Assembly: GCF_028532725.1 (NCBI RefSeq)
Contig: NZ_JAQKGU010000002.1
Coordinates: forward strand, 186,001-250,000
Source of the DNA: Desulfovibrio sp. Fe33
GTDB lineage: Bacteria; Desulfobacterota; Desulfovibrionia; Desulfovibrionales; Desulfovibrionaceae
Length of the DNA stretch: 64,000 nt
Direction: 5' to 3'
Positions 17,066 to 25,521 of this stretch are shown one piece after another. Both the position numbers and the translations under genes were made by a program. The notes beneath the pieces were generated by a model. That model was not told the DNA's origin. It did not search any database and worked only from the letters and a program-made list of their open reading frames with translations. Each line of letters opens with the position of its first letter. Within the stretch, counting starts at the first letter, position 1.

Positions 17066-18976
17066 TTACCGTCCGGTGCGGTCGGGCAGGGTGATGACGA
17101 AAGTCGATCCCTTTTCCGGGGAGGACTCGACGCGAATGGACCCGCCGTGCTGTTCGATGGTCTGGTTGGAGATGAACAGCCCGATGCCGGTGCCGCGTTT
17201 GCCCTTGGACGAGAAGAACAGGGTGAAAATCTTGTCCCTGGTTTCGCGGTCCATGCCCATGCCGTTGTCCGACACGGTGACGACAAGGCCTTTGTCCTCG
17301 CGGCGGGCCGACAGTTTCAGGAGTCCGTTCTTCCGGCCCTCGCAGGCGTCCACGCCGTTTTCCAGGAAATTGACCAGGGCGGCGGACAAGGCCGCGGTGT
17401 CGGCCTGCAACAGTCCGAGGCCGTCCGGGATGTCGCGGGCGAACTCCACGTTGTGGGCGGCCGCCCGGGCCGCGGCGATGTCGGCGGTGTCCCGGAGGAA
17501 CGCCGTGGCGTCCACGGCTTCGGTCTCAAGCTCCCTGGATTTGGCGTAGTAGAGGATGTCCAGGACCATCTTCTTGACGCGGCCGATCATGGCCTTGAGC
17601 GTCCTGGTGGCGGCTTCCACCCGTTCGGTGTCGCCCTTTTTAAGGCCGGATTCCAGCCGGTAGATGCCGCCGTCCAGCGAGGTCAGCATACCCTTTACGC
17701 CGTGCGACATGGAACCGAGCATGATGCCCAGCGAGGTCAGGTGGTCCTGGAGCCTGCGGATTTCGGTGATGTCCGTGGACATCTCCATGGCCTGGAACAC
17801 CCGGCCCGAGGCGTCGTGGAGCGGGGCGGACTGGACGAGCATGTGCTTCTGCTCTCCCGTCAGGGTGGTGACCACGGTCTCCCGCTGCCGGGATTCGCCG
17901 TCCAGCAGGGTCTTGTCCACCAGGCAGCCTTCGCAAGGCTCGTTGCGGTGCTTGTATGCCTCGAAACAGAAATGGTCTTCCACCTCGCCGAAGTCCCGCT
18001 TGAAGAGGCGGTTGGCCTCGACGATCTTCAGGTCCGCATCCTGCACGGTGATGTAGCAGGGCGCTTCGTCGAACAGGCGGCGGTACTTGTACTGCGTGGT
18101 CAGCAGTTCATCCTGCAACCGCTTGAGTTCGGTCATGTCCACGGAGATATCCAGGACGAGCTCGATTTCTCCATCCTTGTTCGGCAGGGGGGCGGTATAG
18201 ACCGTGACCGGAATCTCCTCGCCGTCCTTGCCCAGAAAATTTTCCTTGCTCCGCTGGCCCTTGCCGGTCTGGAAGGTGCGCTGCACCGGGCAGGCGTTGC
18301 CCGGCGAGGTGCGGTCGGAGTAAATGTCGAAGCTGTTGTTGCCTACCTGGTTGCCGAGGCGTTCCTCGAAGAGCCGGTTGTGGGCAACGATTTCGAGATA
18401 GCGGTTGTGGATGGACACCAGACAGGGCAGTTCGTTGAACACGCCGTAGCCGGTCTCCACCTCCTGGGCGGCGTCGGACAGGGCCGAGGACAGTCCCTGG
18501 ACCACCTGGCAGGCGGCGTTCTGCCGCTCCAGTTCCACGATCCTGTTGGTCTTCTCCTCGACGAGCTTTTCCAGGTTTTCGGTGTACTCGCGGAGCTGGA
18601 GCTTCATGCTGTACCGCTCGCGGGCGCGTTCCAGGGAGATTTCCAGAACGTCGTTGTTGATGGGCTTGGTGATGAAGTCCGAGGCGTCGAACTTGAGGGA
18701 TTCGATGGCCAGGTCCATGTCGCCATGGCCGGTTATCATGACGACTTCCGTGTCGGGGGAGCGTTCCTTGATGGCCTTGAGGAGATCGATGCCGTCCATG
18801 ACGGGCATCTTGATGTCGGTGAAGACGATGTGCGGCCGGAAGGAATCGAATATATCGAGGGCATCCCGCCCGTTGGCGGCGGTTTCAACCTCGTAGCCCA
18901 TATCTATCAGAGAGAGGCCGAGGAAACGGCGGACGCCTTCCTCGTCATCCACGAGCAACAGTCGTTTGAAATCCAT
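17066..18976 (-). CDS. response-regulator/PAS/PAS/histidine-kinase hybrid
   Basis: About 636 residues, soluble. An N-terminal receiver (residues 1-120) has the acidic pair, phosphoacceptor D in VFTDIKMPVMDG and the conserved K in ITKP. A coiled coil (125-160) and two PAS domains (about 170-290 and 295-410) follow. A dimerisation segment with MSHGVKGML holds the probable phosphoacceptor His, and the HATPase_c domain has NFLENGVDA, DNGMGM and GTGIGLFIS. Receiver-first kinases often act within phosphorelays. Two adjacent ATGs are possible; the second (18976) is better spaced from GGAGGG. Cysteine motifs ACPVQRTF and CEGCLVDKT occur in the PAS domains. Confidence 0.88.
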   Translation of the reverse strand: MDFKRLLLVDDEEGVRRFLGLSLIDMGYEVETAANGRDALDIFDSFRPHIVFTDIKMPVMDGIDLLKAIKERSPDTEVVMITGHGDMDLAIESLKFDASDFITKPINNDVLEISLERARERYSMKLQLREYTENLEKLVEEKTNRIVELERQNAACQVVQGLSSALSDAAQEVETGYGVFNELPCLVSIHNRYLEIVAHNRLFEERLGNQVGNNSFDIYSDRTSPGNACPVQRTFQTGKGQRSKENFLGKDGEEIPVTVYTAPLPNKDGEIELVLDISVDMTELKRLQDELLTTQYKYRRLFDEAPCYITVQDADLKIVEANRLFKRDFGEVEDHFCFEAYKHRNEPCEGCLVDKTLLDGESRQRETVVTTLTGEQKHMLVQSAPLHDASGRVFQAMEMSTDITEIRRLQDHLTSLGIMLGSMSHGVKGMLTSLDGGIYRLESGLKKGDTERVEAATRTLKAMIGRVKKMVLDILYYAKSRELETEAVDATAFLRDTADIAAARAAAHNVEFARDIPDGLGLLQADTAALSAALVNFLENGVDACEGRKNGLLKLSARREDKGLVVTVSDNGMGMDRETRDKIFTLFFSSKGKRGTGIGLFISNQTIEQHGGSIRVESSPEKGSTFVITLPDRTGR

Positions 18977-19063
18977 CATACCCTCCGGGGGGAGCCTCCC
19001 GCGGGCCGTCGCAACGGCTGTTTCCCCGCGGGCCTCTCTCCAGTCCAGGATTGCCGGGCAGGG

Positions 19064-19420
19064 CTATTCGCCCAGGGCCTCTCGTACGATCTGGATTACA
19101 TCCGCCGGGTCGAAGGGCTTCTTGATGGTCGCCACGGCCCGCCGAATGGCCAGATGGATTCCCGACAGTCCGCTGATGACGATCACCGGAATGTCGGAGA
19201 ATTCCTTCTCACTGGTCAGCCGACGGTAGAAACGGGGCCCCCACTCGTGGGGCATTTCAATATCCAGCGTGATGAGGTCAGGCTTTTCGGCCATGGCGAC
19301 TTCATAGGCTGATATTCCGTCGGATGCGCGGCAGGTATCGTATCCGTGGTCTTCGAATACGCTTACGAGGTAGTCGACGATATCCGGATCGTCATCCACC
19401 ACCATGATTTTTTTTGGCAT
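19064..19420 (-). CDS. stand-alone response regulator receiver (Rrf1-like)
   Basis: 118 residues, a receiver domain only: VVDDDPD acidic pocket, phosphoacceptor D in LITLDIEMP, S/T switch in VIVISG and K in IKKPFDP. With no output domain it probably acts by phosphotransfer or protein contact. It closely resembles the next receiver upstream (19563-19916); both share PDLITLD.EMP and EWGPRFYR. D. vulgaris has one such gene, rrf1, after hmcF; here there are two. Confidence 0.9.
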   Translation of the reverse strand: MPKKIMVVDDDPDIVDYLVSVFEDHGYDTCRASDGISAYEVAMAEKPDLITLDIEMPHEWGPRFYRRLTSEKEFSDIPVIVISGLSGIHLAIRRAVATIKKPFDPADVIQIVREALGE

Positions 19421-19508
19421 GAGCTCAACCTGGTTTCAAGTGGCGGGACCGCCCCGCAACGCCTGCAACGTATACTCAACCTGCGCACTAGTTCAAGTCG
19501 GAAAATGC

Positions 19509-19538
19509 GGCCCGCGAACCTATTGCGGCTCGCGGGCC
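19509..19538 (-). terminator. terminator-like hairpin between the two receivers
   Basis: A perfect 9-bp stem GGCCCGCGA / TCGCGGGCC followed by ATTTTCC on the minus strand, 24 bases after the stop of the upstream receiver. Confidence 0.65.
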
Positions 19539-19562
19539 GACGGGTCTCATCCTGTTTGCCGG

Positions 19563-19916
19563 CTAGCCGATGGCGTCCTTGACGATCTTCAGCAGCTGGG
19601 CAGGCTCAAAAGGTTTCGTGAGGCTTGCGATCGCCTTGGGAATAGCGTATTTGATCGCGTTGAGGCCGCTGATGACCACGACCGGGGTACGCTTGAGCGT
19701 CTCGTCCTGGCTGATCTTGCGGTAAAACCTCGGGCCCCATTCGTTGGGCATTTCCAGGTCCAGCGTAATCAGGTCGGGTTTCTCGGTCTTGGCGATCTCC
19801 ACAGCCTCTGCGCCGTCGTTGGCGGTTACGGTCTCATAACCGTTGTCGCCGAGCAGTTCGGACAGATAAGAGCGGATTTCCTGGTCGTCGTCGACGATGA
19901 GAATCTTCTTGGACAT
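19563..19916 (-). CDS. rrf1: stand-alone response regulator receiver (Rrf1-like)
   Basis: 117 residues starting MSKKILIVDDDQEIRS, chosen over an upstream in-frame ATG because AGGAGG precedes 19916. The receiver fold is complete with phosphoacceptor D in LITLDLEMP, VVVISG and LTKPFEP. It is the first regulatory gene after the hmc/usp unit, the place occupied by rrf1 in D. vulgaris, which is why that symbol is suggested. It is flanked by hairpins on both sides and may be transcribed alone. No DNA-binding domain is present. Confidence 0.85.
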   Translation of the reverse strand: MSKKILIVDDDQEIRSYLSELLGDNGYETVTANDGAEAVEIAKTEKPDLITLDLEMPNEWGPRFYRKISQDETLKRTPVVVISGLNAIKYAIPKAIASLTKPFEPAQLLKIVKDAIG

Positions 19917-19964
19917 AACTTTCCTCCTGGTACTCACGAATCAGTTCGCTTGATTCTTGATTTG

Positions 19965-20037
19965 CCGCAGCCGCTCCCGCCAAGGCCGGCTGCGGCATTA
20001 ATATTTTCAAGGCGCGCCCGGCGCCGGCCGGGCGCGC
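19965..20037 (-). terminator. double hairpin ending the hmc-usp transcript
   Basis: Two strong stems lie back to back: GCGCGCCCGG / CCGGGCGCGC (20012-20037) and GCCGCAGCCG / CGGCTGCGGC (19965-19996), separated by AT-rich sequence. They separate the hmc operon from the receiver genes. Confidence 0.65.
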
Positions 20038-20048
20038 GGATCAACTTC

Positions 20049-20942
20049 CTAAACCTTGTCGGGCTTGCTCACGCTGACCACAGGGCATCCCGCCCGCAGG
20101 ATGACCTGCTCCATGGTGGAGCCGATGGAGGCCAGATCCGGGTCGAGCTCGCGGGAGTGGTGCGCCAGGACGATGAGGTCCGCGGACCGTTCGCGCGCGA
20201 TCTTGACTATTTCCACATAGGGCACGCCTTCCCACACTTCGATGTCGAAGTTCTTGAAGTCGCCCAGAAGCGGGCCGTAGGTCTCACGGATGCGGTTCCG
20301 CGCCGTGATGATTTTGTCCTCGATGGCGTTCTGGTCCATGACCTTGCCGCTGATGTCCAGGGCGTGGAACATGGTCAGGTCGCAGTCGAGCTCCCTGGCG
20401 GCGTTCAGGGCGAATTTGAAGGCGTATTCCGCCTGTTTGGAGAAGTCGGTGGCGAAGACGATGTTCCCGAAGCCGCCCCAGTAGGAGGCGGTTTCGCGGT
20501 GCACGGTCATCACCGGGCAGCGGGCGGCCTTGGCCACGCGTTGCAGGGTGGAGCCGGGGTAGCCCTTGCGGTAGGCGCTCGAATCGCCGGAGCTTGCGCC
20601 CATGACGATGAGGTCGGCGTCCTCGGCCCGCGCGGCCCGCAGGATCTCGCGGCTGGGCACGCCCGTGGTGGTCACGATCTTGGCGTACTCGACCGACTCG
20701 ATCTGCTTCTCGAAGGTGGATTTGAGTTCCTCCTCGACCCAGGCGCGGTATTCGTCGTCCACTTCGATCTCTTCGCCGGTGCGCACGTCGTTGACCACCT
20801 GGGAAAAGGCCTTGGTGGGCACGCCCATGACGTTGAACACCACCACCTCGGCCCCGTAGCGTTTGGCCATGTCGAAGGCCACCCGCGCGGCGCCGAAGGT
20901 GGACGGAGCACCGCTGGTCGCCAGTAGAATCTTCTTGAACAT
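20049..20942 (-). CDS. universal stress protein, two UspA domains
   Basis: 297 residues with tandem Usp folds (about 1-160 and 165-297). Each half ends with a nucleotide-type loop (VMGASSGDSSAYRKG and SIGSTMEQV regions). It starts 35 bases after hmcF, with no terminator between, so it belongs to the hmc transcript. The D. vulgaris hmc operon as I know it has no usp gene here. A paralog of equal length lies at 58992-59879; both share the G.PYVEI segment. Function is unproven: Usp proteins modulate stress and energy states, some by binding ATP. Confidence 0.9.
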   Translation of the reverse strand: MFKKILLATSGAPSTFGAARVAFDMAKRYGAEVVVFNVMGVPTKAFSQVVNDVRTGEEIEVDDEYRAWVEEELKSTFEKQIESVEYAKIVTTTGVPSREILRAARAEDADLIVMGASSGDSSAYRKGYPGSTLQRVAKAARCPVMTVHRETASYWGGFGNIVFATDFSKQAEYAFKFALNAARELDCDLTMFHALDISGKVMDQNAIEDKIITARNRIRETYGPLLGDFKNFDIEVWEGVPYVEIVKIARERSADLIVLAHHSRELDPDLASIGSTMEQVILRAGCPVVSVSKPDKV

Positions 20943-20977
20943 AGATCACCTCGTCCTTTGGTTACACGGTCTCCGGG

Positions 20978-22369
20978 TTATTCCTCGGTGGGGCGCAGGT
21001 GCTCGGGCACGTCGAGCATCTTGATGACCAGCGGCTTGAGGAAGGACCAGCGGATGCCGATCTTGTACTCTTCCTCCAGGTCGCGGATGGCGTCCCAGCA
21101 GTTGTGGCAAGGGGCGATGACCAGCTTGCAGCCGGTGTCGAGAATCTGCTCCATCTTCTTGCGCAGGGCCACGTTGCGCTGTTCGCGGTACAGGCCGATG
21201 CCGTTGAAGCCGCCGCCACCGCCGCAGCAGTAGTTGTGCTCCCGGTTGGGGGCCATTTCGACGAAGTAGCCGGGCTCGACGATGTAGCTGATGATCTCGC
21301 GGGTGACGTCCTTCAACCCCTGGTTGCGCACGTAGTTGCAGGAATCCTGCAGGGTGACCGGTTCCTTGATCCGCTTTGCGGGATCGATCTTGAGCTTGCC
21401 GGTGCGCAGGGCCTCGGCCAGCCATTCCACATAATGGATATACGGCACGGGCGGCTGGCCGTCGGGACGGCCCGCCCAGTACGGCCCTTCGATGACCGTG
21501 GCGCGGTGGGCGTGGCCGCATTCGGTGCCGATGGCCCGCTTGGGCTTGAGGCGCTCGAGGGCGGCGTAGACGTTGAGGACGTTGTCCTTGCAGCATTCCC
21601 AGTCGCCGGCGAACATGGACAGGGAGGTCTGCTCCCAGCCTTCGGAAGGCACGGTCCAGTTCTCGCCCGCCACATGGAAGAGGATGGCCGCTTCGGCGAT
21701 GTCCTCGGGGTAGTGCTTGGGCTCGCGGGCGTTGCAGGTGTACATGATGTCCGCGCCGACCTTGTCCACGGGGATTTCAAGGCCCGGCCAGTCTTCCTCG
21801 TTCTCCTCGGCCATCCATTCGCAGGTCTCGACCCAATCCTCGGTGGTCACGTCCATCTGGGCGCGGTACACGCGGTGCATACCGGAGCCGATCTTCAGCT
21901 CCCACGGGACAAAACCCTGGGAGTAGAGCAGGCCGCGCAGGTAGCTGAACATGACGCCCATGTCGATGCCGTGGGGGCAGTACATGCCGCAGCGGTTGCA
22001 GCAGGTGCACTTGGACCAGGCGGTCTCCATGCACATCTGCATGAACTCGTTGTCCACCTTACCCTTTTTCTTGACCATCACCCCGAGGGTGGACTGGATC
22101 TTGTAGGACGGGACCTGTTCCGGCACCCGGCCGTTGACCTGGTACAGGAAACAGCTCTCGGCGCACAGGCCGCAGTGGGCGCAGATTTCGAGCCAGGTCT
22201 TGGTCCTGGATTTCATGGTCTTCTGGATGGTGGCCCAGAGCTTGTCCGAGTCCACGTCCAGGTGGTTCATTTCTTCGTAGTATTGCTTGCCGCCCTTGTC
22301 GCCGAGAGTGGCCTTGAGCTGCTCGTCGGTATTGATCGGCGTCTTATTGCAGAATTTTCCTTCAGGCAT
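20978..22369 (-). CDS. hmcF: HmcF, heterodisulfide-reductase-like Fe-S subunit of the Hmc complex
   Basis: 463 residues. Two 4Fe-4S binding segments ([11 protein letters not shown] near 73 and [14 protein letters not shown] near 120) precede two cysteine-rich HdrD/CCG-type regions, the second ending CCGGGGGFN with a later CHNCWD. This is the plan of HmcF/DsrK, a cytoplasmic membrane-associated subunit thought to receive electrons from the membrane partners. It is the last hmc gene and starts 33 bases after hmcE. Confidence 0.92.
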   Translation of the reverse strand: MPEGKFCNKTPINTDEQLKATLGDKGGKQYYEEMNHLDVDSDKLWATIQKTMKSRTKTWLEICAHCGLCAESCFLYQVNGRVPEQVPSYKIQSTLGVMVKKKGKVDNEFMQMCMETAWSKCTCCNRCGMYCPHGIDMGVMFSYLRGLLYSQGFVPWELKIGSGMHRVYRAQMDVTTEDWVETCEWMAEENEEDWPGLEIPVDKVGADIMYTCNAREPKHYPEDIAEAAILFHVAGENWTVPSEGWEQTSLSMFAGDWECCKDNVLNVYAALERLKPKRAIGTECGHAHRATVIEGPYWAGRPDGQPPVPYIHYVEWLAEALRTGKLKIDPAKRIKEPVTLQDSCNYVRNQGLKDVTREIISYIVEPGYFVEMAPNREHNYCCGGGGGFNGIGLYREQRNVALRKKMEQILDTGCKLVIAPCHNCWDAIRDLEEEYKIGIRWSFLKPLVIKMLDVPEHLRPTEE

Positions 22370-22402
22370 TTCGATTCTCCGTACTGTGCAGGTAAAGCTC
22401 TG

Positions 22403-23080
22403 TTACCAGGCCATGTCCGTGCCCTTCATGCCGCCGCGCTTGATGCCGTAGTCCATGCCCAACTGCATACGGGACATGAAGAACAGCACAACGTGGCTGA
22501 GCTTGGTGAAGGGCAGGGCCAGGAGCCAGATTTCGCCGCTCAGGATGTGGGCGGCCAGCCAGAAGTTGTAATCTCCCATTTCGTACCTGGCGATCAGGCC
22601 GGTGATGAACGGCATCACGGTGATGACCAGCAGCAGGTAGTCGTAGAAGGTCGTGATGATGCGCACCTCCGGGAAGGCGATCCGCCTGAGGGTCAGGAAC
22701 AGGCCGCCCACCAGGCAGGTCCAGGCCAGCACGTCCGCCACGCCGGTGGGCAGGGTGGGCAGGCTGAACCCGAAGGCGTTCTTCAGCATCACGTTGTGCG
22801 CCTCCAGGAAGATCGGGGTGACGAGCAGCCCGATGTGGAAGGCGAAGAAGATGAGGGTGAAGCCGGGGCGCACGCGCCACAGCCGGGCCCTGAACGGGAT
22901 GATGAAGGCCAGGATGGAGCGCAGGCCGCCCCGGATGCCGTATTTCATTTGAGGACGGTAGGCCACGCGGTCGAGCTGCCAACTGAGGCCTTTGACGTAC
23001 ATCACGCTGCGGACGAGCAGGCCGCCGAAGCTGACGATAAACGTCGCCCAGAGCATGGGCCCGGTCAGGAAATCGTACAT
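22403..23080 (-). CDS. hmcE: HmcE, integral membrane subunit (NarI/DsrM-like)
   Basis: 225 residues with about five membrane helices (FIVSFGGLLVRSVMY, FTLIFFAFHIGLLV, LAWTCLVGGLFLTL and others). It contains histidines positioned like the heme b ligands of NarI/DsrM-type cytochromes. In D. vulgaris HmcE is the membrane subunit between HmcD and HmcF; order, size and spacing agree here. It probably exchanges electrons with menaquinone. Confidence 0.9.
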   Translation of the reverse strand: MYDFLTGPMLWATFIVSFGGLLVRSVMYVKGLSWQLDRVAYRPQMKYGIRGGLRSILAFIIPFRARLWRVRPGFTLIFFAFHIGLLVTPIFLEAHNVMLKNAFGFSLPTLPTGVADVLAWTCLVGGLFLTLRRIAFPEVRIITTFYDYLLLVITVMPFITGLIARYEMGDYNFWLAAHILSGEIWLLALPFTKLSHVVLFFMSRMQLGMDYGIKRGGMKGTDMAW

Positions 23081-23133
23081 TTCCGTTTCTCCTTGATTAT
23101 CGTATCGTTAATCTTGAAACGATGGCCTTGCGG

Positions 23134-23265
23134 CTAGTCGTCCTTTTTGTTGCCGCCCATGAGGAAGCGCCAGTACAGGGTCGCCGCCACGAGGATCCCG
23201 CCCATGAGCAGGTACACAGTCCCCTTGGTGAACGTGTAGTAGTCTTGGAGAGTGAAGAATTCCAT
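23134..23265 (-). CDS. hmcD: HmcD, small membrane subunit
   Basis: A 43-residue gene between hmcC and hmcE. It starts with ATG at 23265 behind GGAGG and ends at TAG (23134-23136). The product begins MEFFTLQDYYTFTKGTVYLL and has one central hydrophobic helix followed by a basic/acidic tail GGNKKDD. D. vulgaris hmcD is a similarly tiny one-helix protein at the same position. Confidence 0.88.
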   Translation of the reverse strand: MEFFTLQDYYTFTKGTVYLLMGGILVAATLYWRFLMGGNKKDD

Positions 23266-23274
23266 GGCAACCTC

Positions 23275-24450
23275 CTAGTGTTCGCCCTTGTAGTCCGGGT
23301 GCTCGTAGAAAATGGGCATCCGAGTGGAGATGAACCGGAAGGCCAGCACGCCGATGGTCACCACGAACAGCGAGATGGTGATCTCGCCCCAGCTCGGGAA
23401 GTACCGCTCGGCGGACGGGAGCTGATAGTTGAAGGCGACCAGGGAGATGTTGAACCGGTTTACGATGATGCCGAGCACGGTCAGGCCCGCTGCCCATCGG
23501 ATGATGGTCAGGTTCTTGTCGCGTGCGCCGATGGCGTACAGGAAGGACGGCAGGGCCACGAAACCGAGCATTTCCACCAGGAACCACGCGCCGTAGCCGG
23601 TGGTCAGGTAGTGCCAGTTGTTGTCGTAGGCCAGGCCGATGACCTTGATGGAGAAGTACCCGAACAGCACGAGGGAAGCGGCCTTTCCGAAACCGAGGAT
23701 CAGGCCGTCGTGGTTGTTCAGGTACTCCTCATCCATCAAGTGGTGCATGGGCTTGTGTGAGAGGGTTCCCTCGAAGATGACCATGGACAGGCCCGCGGCG
23801 ATGCTCGACACGAAGAAGAACACCGGGAGGTATTGCGAGTACCAGAGCGGGTGGAGCTTCGACGGGGCGATGGTGAACAGCGCGCCCAGGGAAGACTGGT
23901 GCAGCGTGGAAAGAACCACGCCGAGGATGGTCAGGGCGAGGGTCATCTTGACCACGATGTTGCGGATCTTCTTCATGCCCAGCCATTCGAACGCGGCCGG
24001 GGTGAATTCGATGAACAGCACGGTCAGGTAGAGCATGACGCACAAACCCACTTCGAAGAGCAGCGAGGTCGTTCCCTGCTGGACGAAGATGGGGTAGGGC
24101 AGCCGCCAGGGACGGCCCACGTCGTAGCCCAGGGCGAAGACCACCAGGGCGTAGCCCAGGAAGGCGGTCAGGATGGCCGGGCGGACGCCTGCGTGATACT
24201 TCTTCAGGCCGAACAGGTAGCAGGCGGCGGAGGTGGTGTAGCCGCCCGCGGCCAGAGCGACGCCGCAGAGCAGATCGAAGCCGATCCAGATGCCCCAGGG
24301 GTTGTTCTGGTCCAGGTTGGTGACGGCCCCCAGGCCGCCGGTGAAACGCATCGCCGTGACCACCAGTCCGGCGACGAGAATGATTCCAGAGATAATATTG
24401 AACGGAGTGAAGATTGATTTCTTCGCTACCGCAGTGGTTTCGACAGACAT
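23275..24450 (-). CDS. hmcC: HmcC, NrfD/PsrC-family membrane subunit
   Basis: 391 residues with about ten membrane helices, of the NrfD/PsrC family that binds quinone beside a four-cluster Fe-S protein. N-terminal FNIISGIILVAGLVVTAMRF and later GYTTSAACYLFGLKKY are typical. It abuts hmcB with no gap (HmcB stop 24451, HmcC start 24450), so the two are translationally coupled. Confidence 0.92.
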   Translation of the reverse strand: MSVETTAVAKKSIFTPFNIISGIILVAGLVVTAMRFTGGLGAVTNLDQNNPWGIWIGFDLLCGVALAAGGYTTSAACYLFGLKKYHAGVRPAILTAFLGYALVVFALGYDVGRPWRLPYPIFVQQGTTSLLFEVGLCVMLYLTVLFIEFTPAAFEWLGMKKIRNIVVKMTLALTILGVVLSTLHQSSLGALFTIAPSKLHPLWYSQYLPVFFFVSSIAAGLSMVIFEGTLSHKPMHHLMDEEYLNNHDGLILGFGKAASLVLFGYFSIKVIGLAYDNNWHYLTTGYGAWFLVEMLGFVALPSFLYAIGARDKNLTIIRWAAGLTVLGIIVNRFNISLVAFNYQLPSAERYFPSWGEITISLFVVTIGVLAFRFISTRMPIFYEHPDYKGEH

Positions 24451-25506
24451 CTAGGACTCCTCCTCTTTGGTTCCGGCGTCCTCTTCCTTCGGGGCGAGCG
24501 CCTCTTCGACGGCCTTCTTTACTTCGACCTCGATGCGGCGCTGGCTGGCCTGCTCGGCCTTGCCCAGCTCCTCGTGAAGCTTCTTCTCGGCCTCTTCGCC
24601 CGCCCGTTTCAGGGCGTCCTTGACCGCCTGGACGCGTTCGGCGTTGGCGATCTTGGCGTTGCGCTGCGTCACGGCGTAGATGCCGCCCAACAGCACGGGC
24701 CACAGGCCGACCACGATGGGCACGGCGGCCAGGGGACCGGCGGTCAGTTCGGGGGCGCTGACGGTGCCCAGGTCTTCGCGCATTCCGATCTCGGAGAAGG
24801 GAACGCCGGAGAGGTACATCCAGCTCGTGCCGCCCATCTCGCGCTCGCCGTAGATGTGGTTCACATAGCGGTCGGGATAGGTCTCGATGCGCTTGCGGGC
24901 GATCTTGATAAGCTCCTCGCGCGGGCCGAAGGTCAGGGCCTCCTTGGGGCATTTCTCCACGCAGCCGGGGAGCTTGCCCTCCTGGAGGCGCGGGTAGCAC
25001 ATGGTGCACTTGCGTACCCGGGGAGTCAGCGGCTCGCTGTATTCGTAGGCCGGGACCGAGAACGGGCAGGCCACCATGCAGTAGCGGCAGCCGACGCACA
25101 CGGAGGCGTCGTAGGTCACTGCGCCGTTGGGCTGCTTCTTGAAGGCCCGCACGAAGCAGGCCGAGGCGCAGGCCGGTTCCAGGCAGTGGTTGCACTGCTG
25201 TTTGCGGAAGACCGGGCCCTTGGCTGTCTGGTACCGGTTGACCACGGTAAAGGTGTTCTCGTCGGTCCGCCGTACGGTATCGAGCACGGACAGATCGTCG
25301 AATTTCTTTTCCGGTTGCGGCAGCTCGTTGACTTCGTTGCACGCCTGCTCGCATTTGCGGCAGCCGATGCAGCGGGTGGCGTCAAAAAGCACGCCGTGGG
25401 TGTCGGGATGCGGGCCGAAGTGCTTGTTTGCGGCCTTGGCCGGAGTGGCCAGCGCTGCGCTCGCGCCTGCGGCACCCAACAATCCGAGGAAGGTTCTGCG
25501 TAACAT
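24451..25506 (-). CDS. hmcB: HmcB, periplasmic-facing four-cluster ferredoxin subunit
   Basis: 351 residues. The N terminus [19 protein letters not shown] is a Tat-type signal with the RRTFLG motif. Four cysteine groups follow ([35 protein letters not shown] and [16 protein letters not shown]), giving four [4Fe-4S] clusters. A C-terminal membrane helix (near 245-265) and a charged coiled-coil tail of about 80 residues rich in E and K finish the protein. It should pass electrons between HmcA and HmcC. It ends directly at the hmcC start. Confidence 0.93.
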   Translation of the reverse strand: MLRRTFLGLLGAAGASAALATPAKAANKHFGPHPDTHGVLFDATRCIGCRKCEQACNEVNELPQPEKKFDDLSVLDTVRRTDENTFTVVNRYQTAKGPVFRKQQCNHCLEPACASACFVRAFKKQPNGAVTYDASVCVGCRYCMVACPFSVPAYEYSEPLTPRVRKCTMCYPRLQEGKLPGCVEKCPKEALTFGPREELIKIARKRIETYPDRYVNHIYGEREMGGTSWMYLSGVPFSEIGMREDLGTVSAPELTAGPLAAVPIVVGLWPVLLGGIYAVTQRNAKIANAERVQAVKDALKRAGEEAEKKLHEELGKAEQASQRRIEVEVKKAVEEALAPKEEDAGTKEEES

Positions 25507-25521
25507 CGTATGCTCCTTCGG

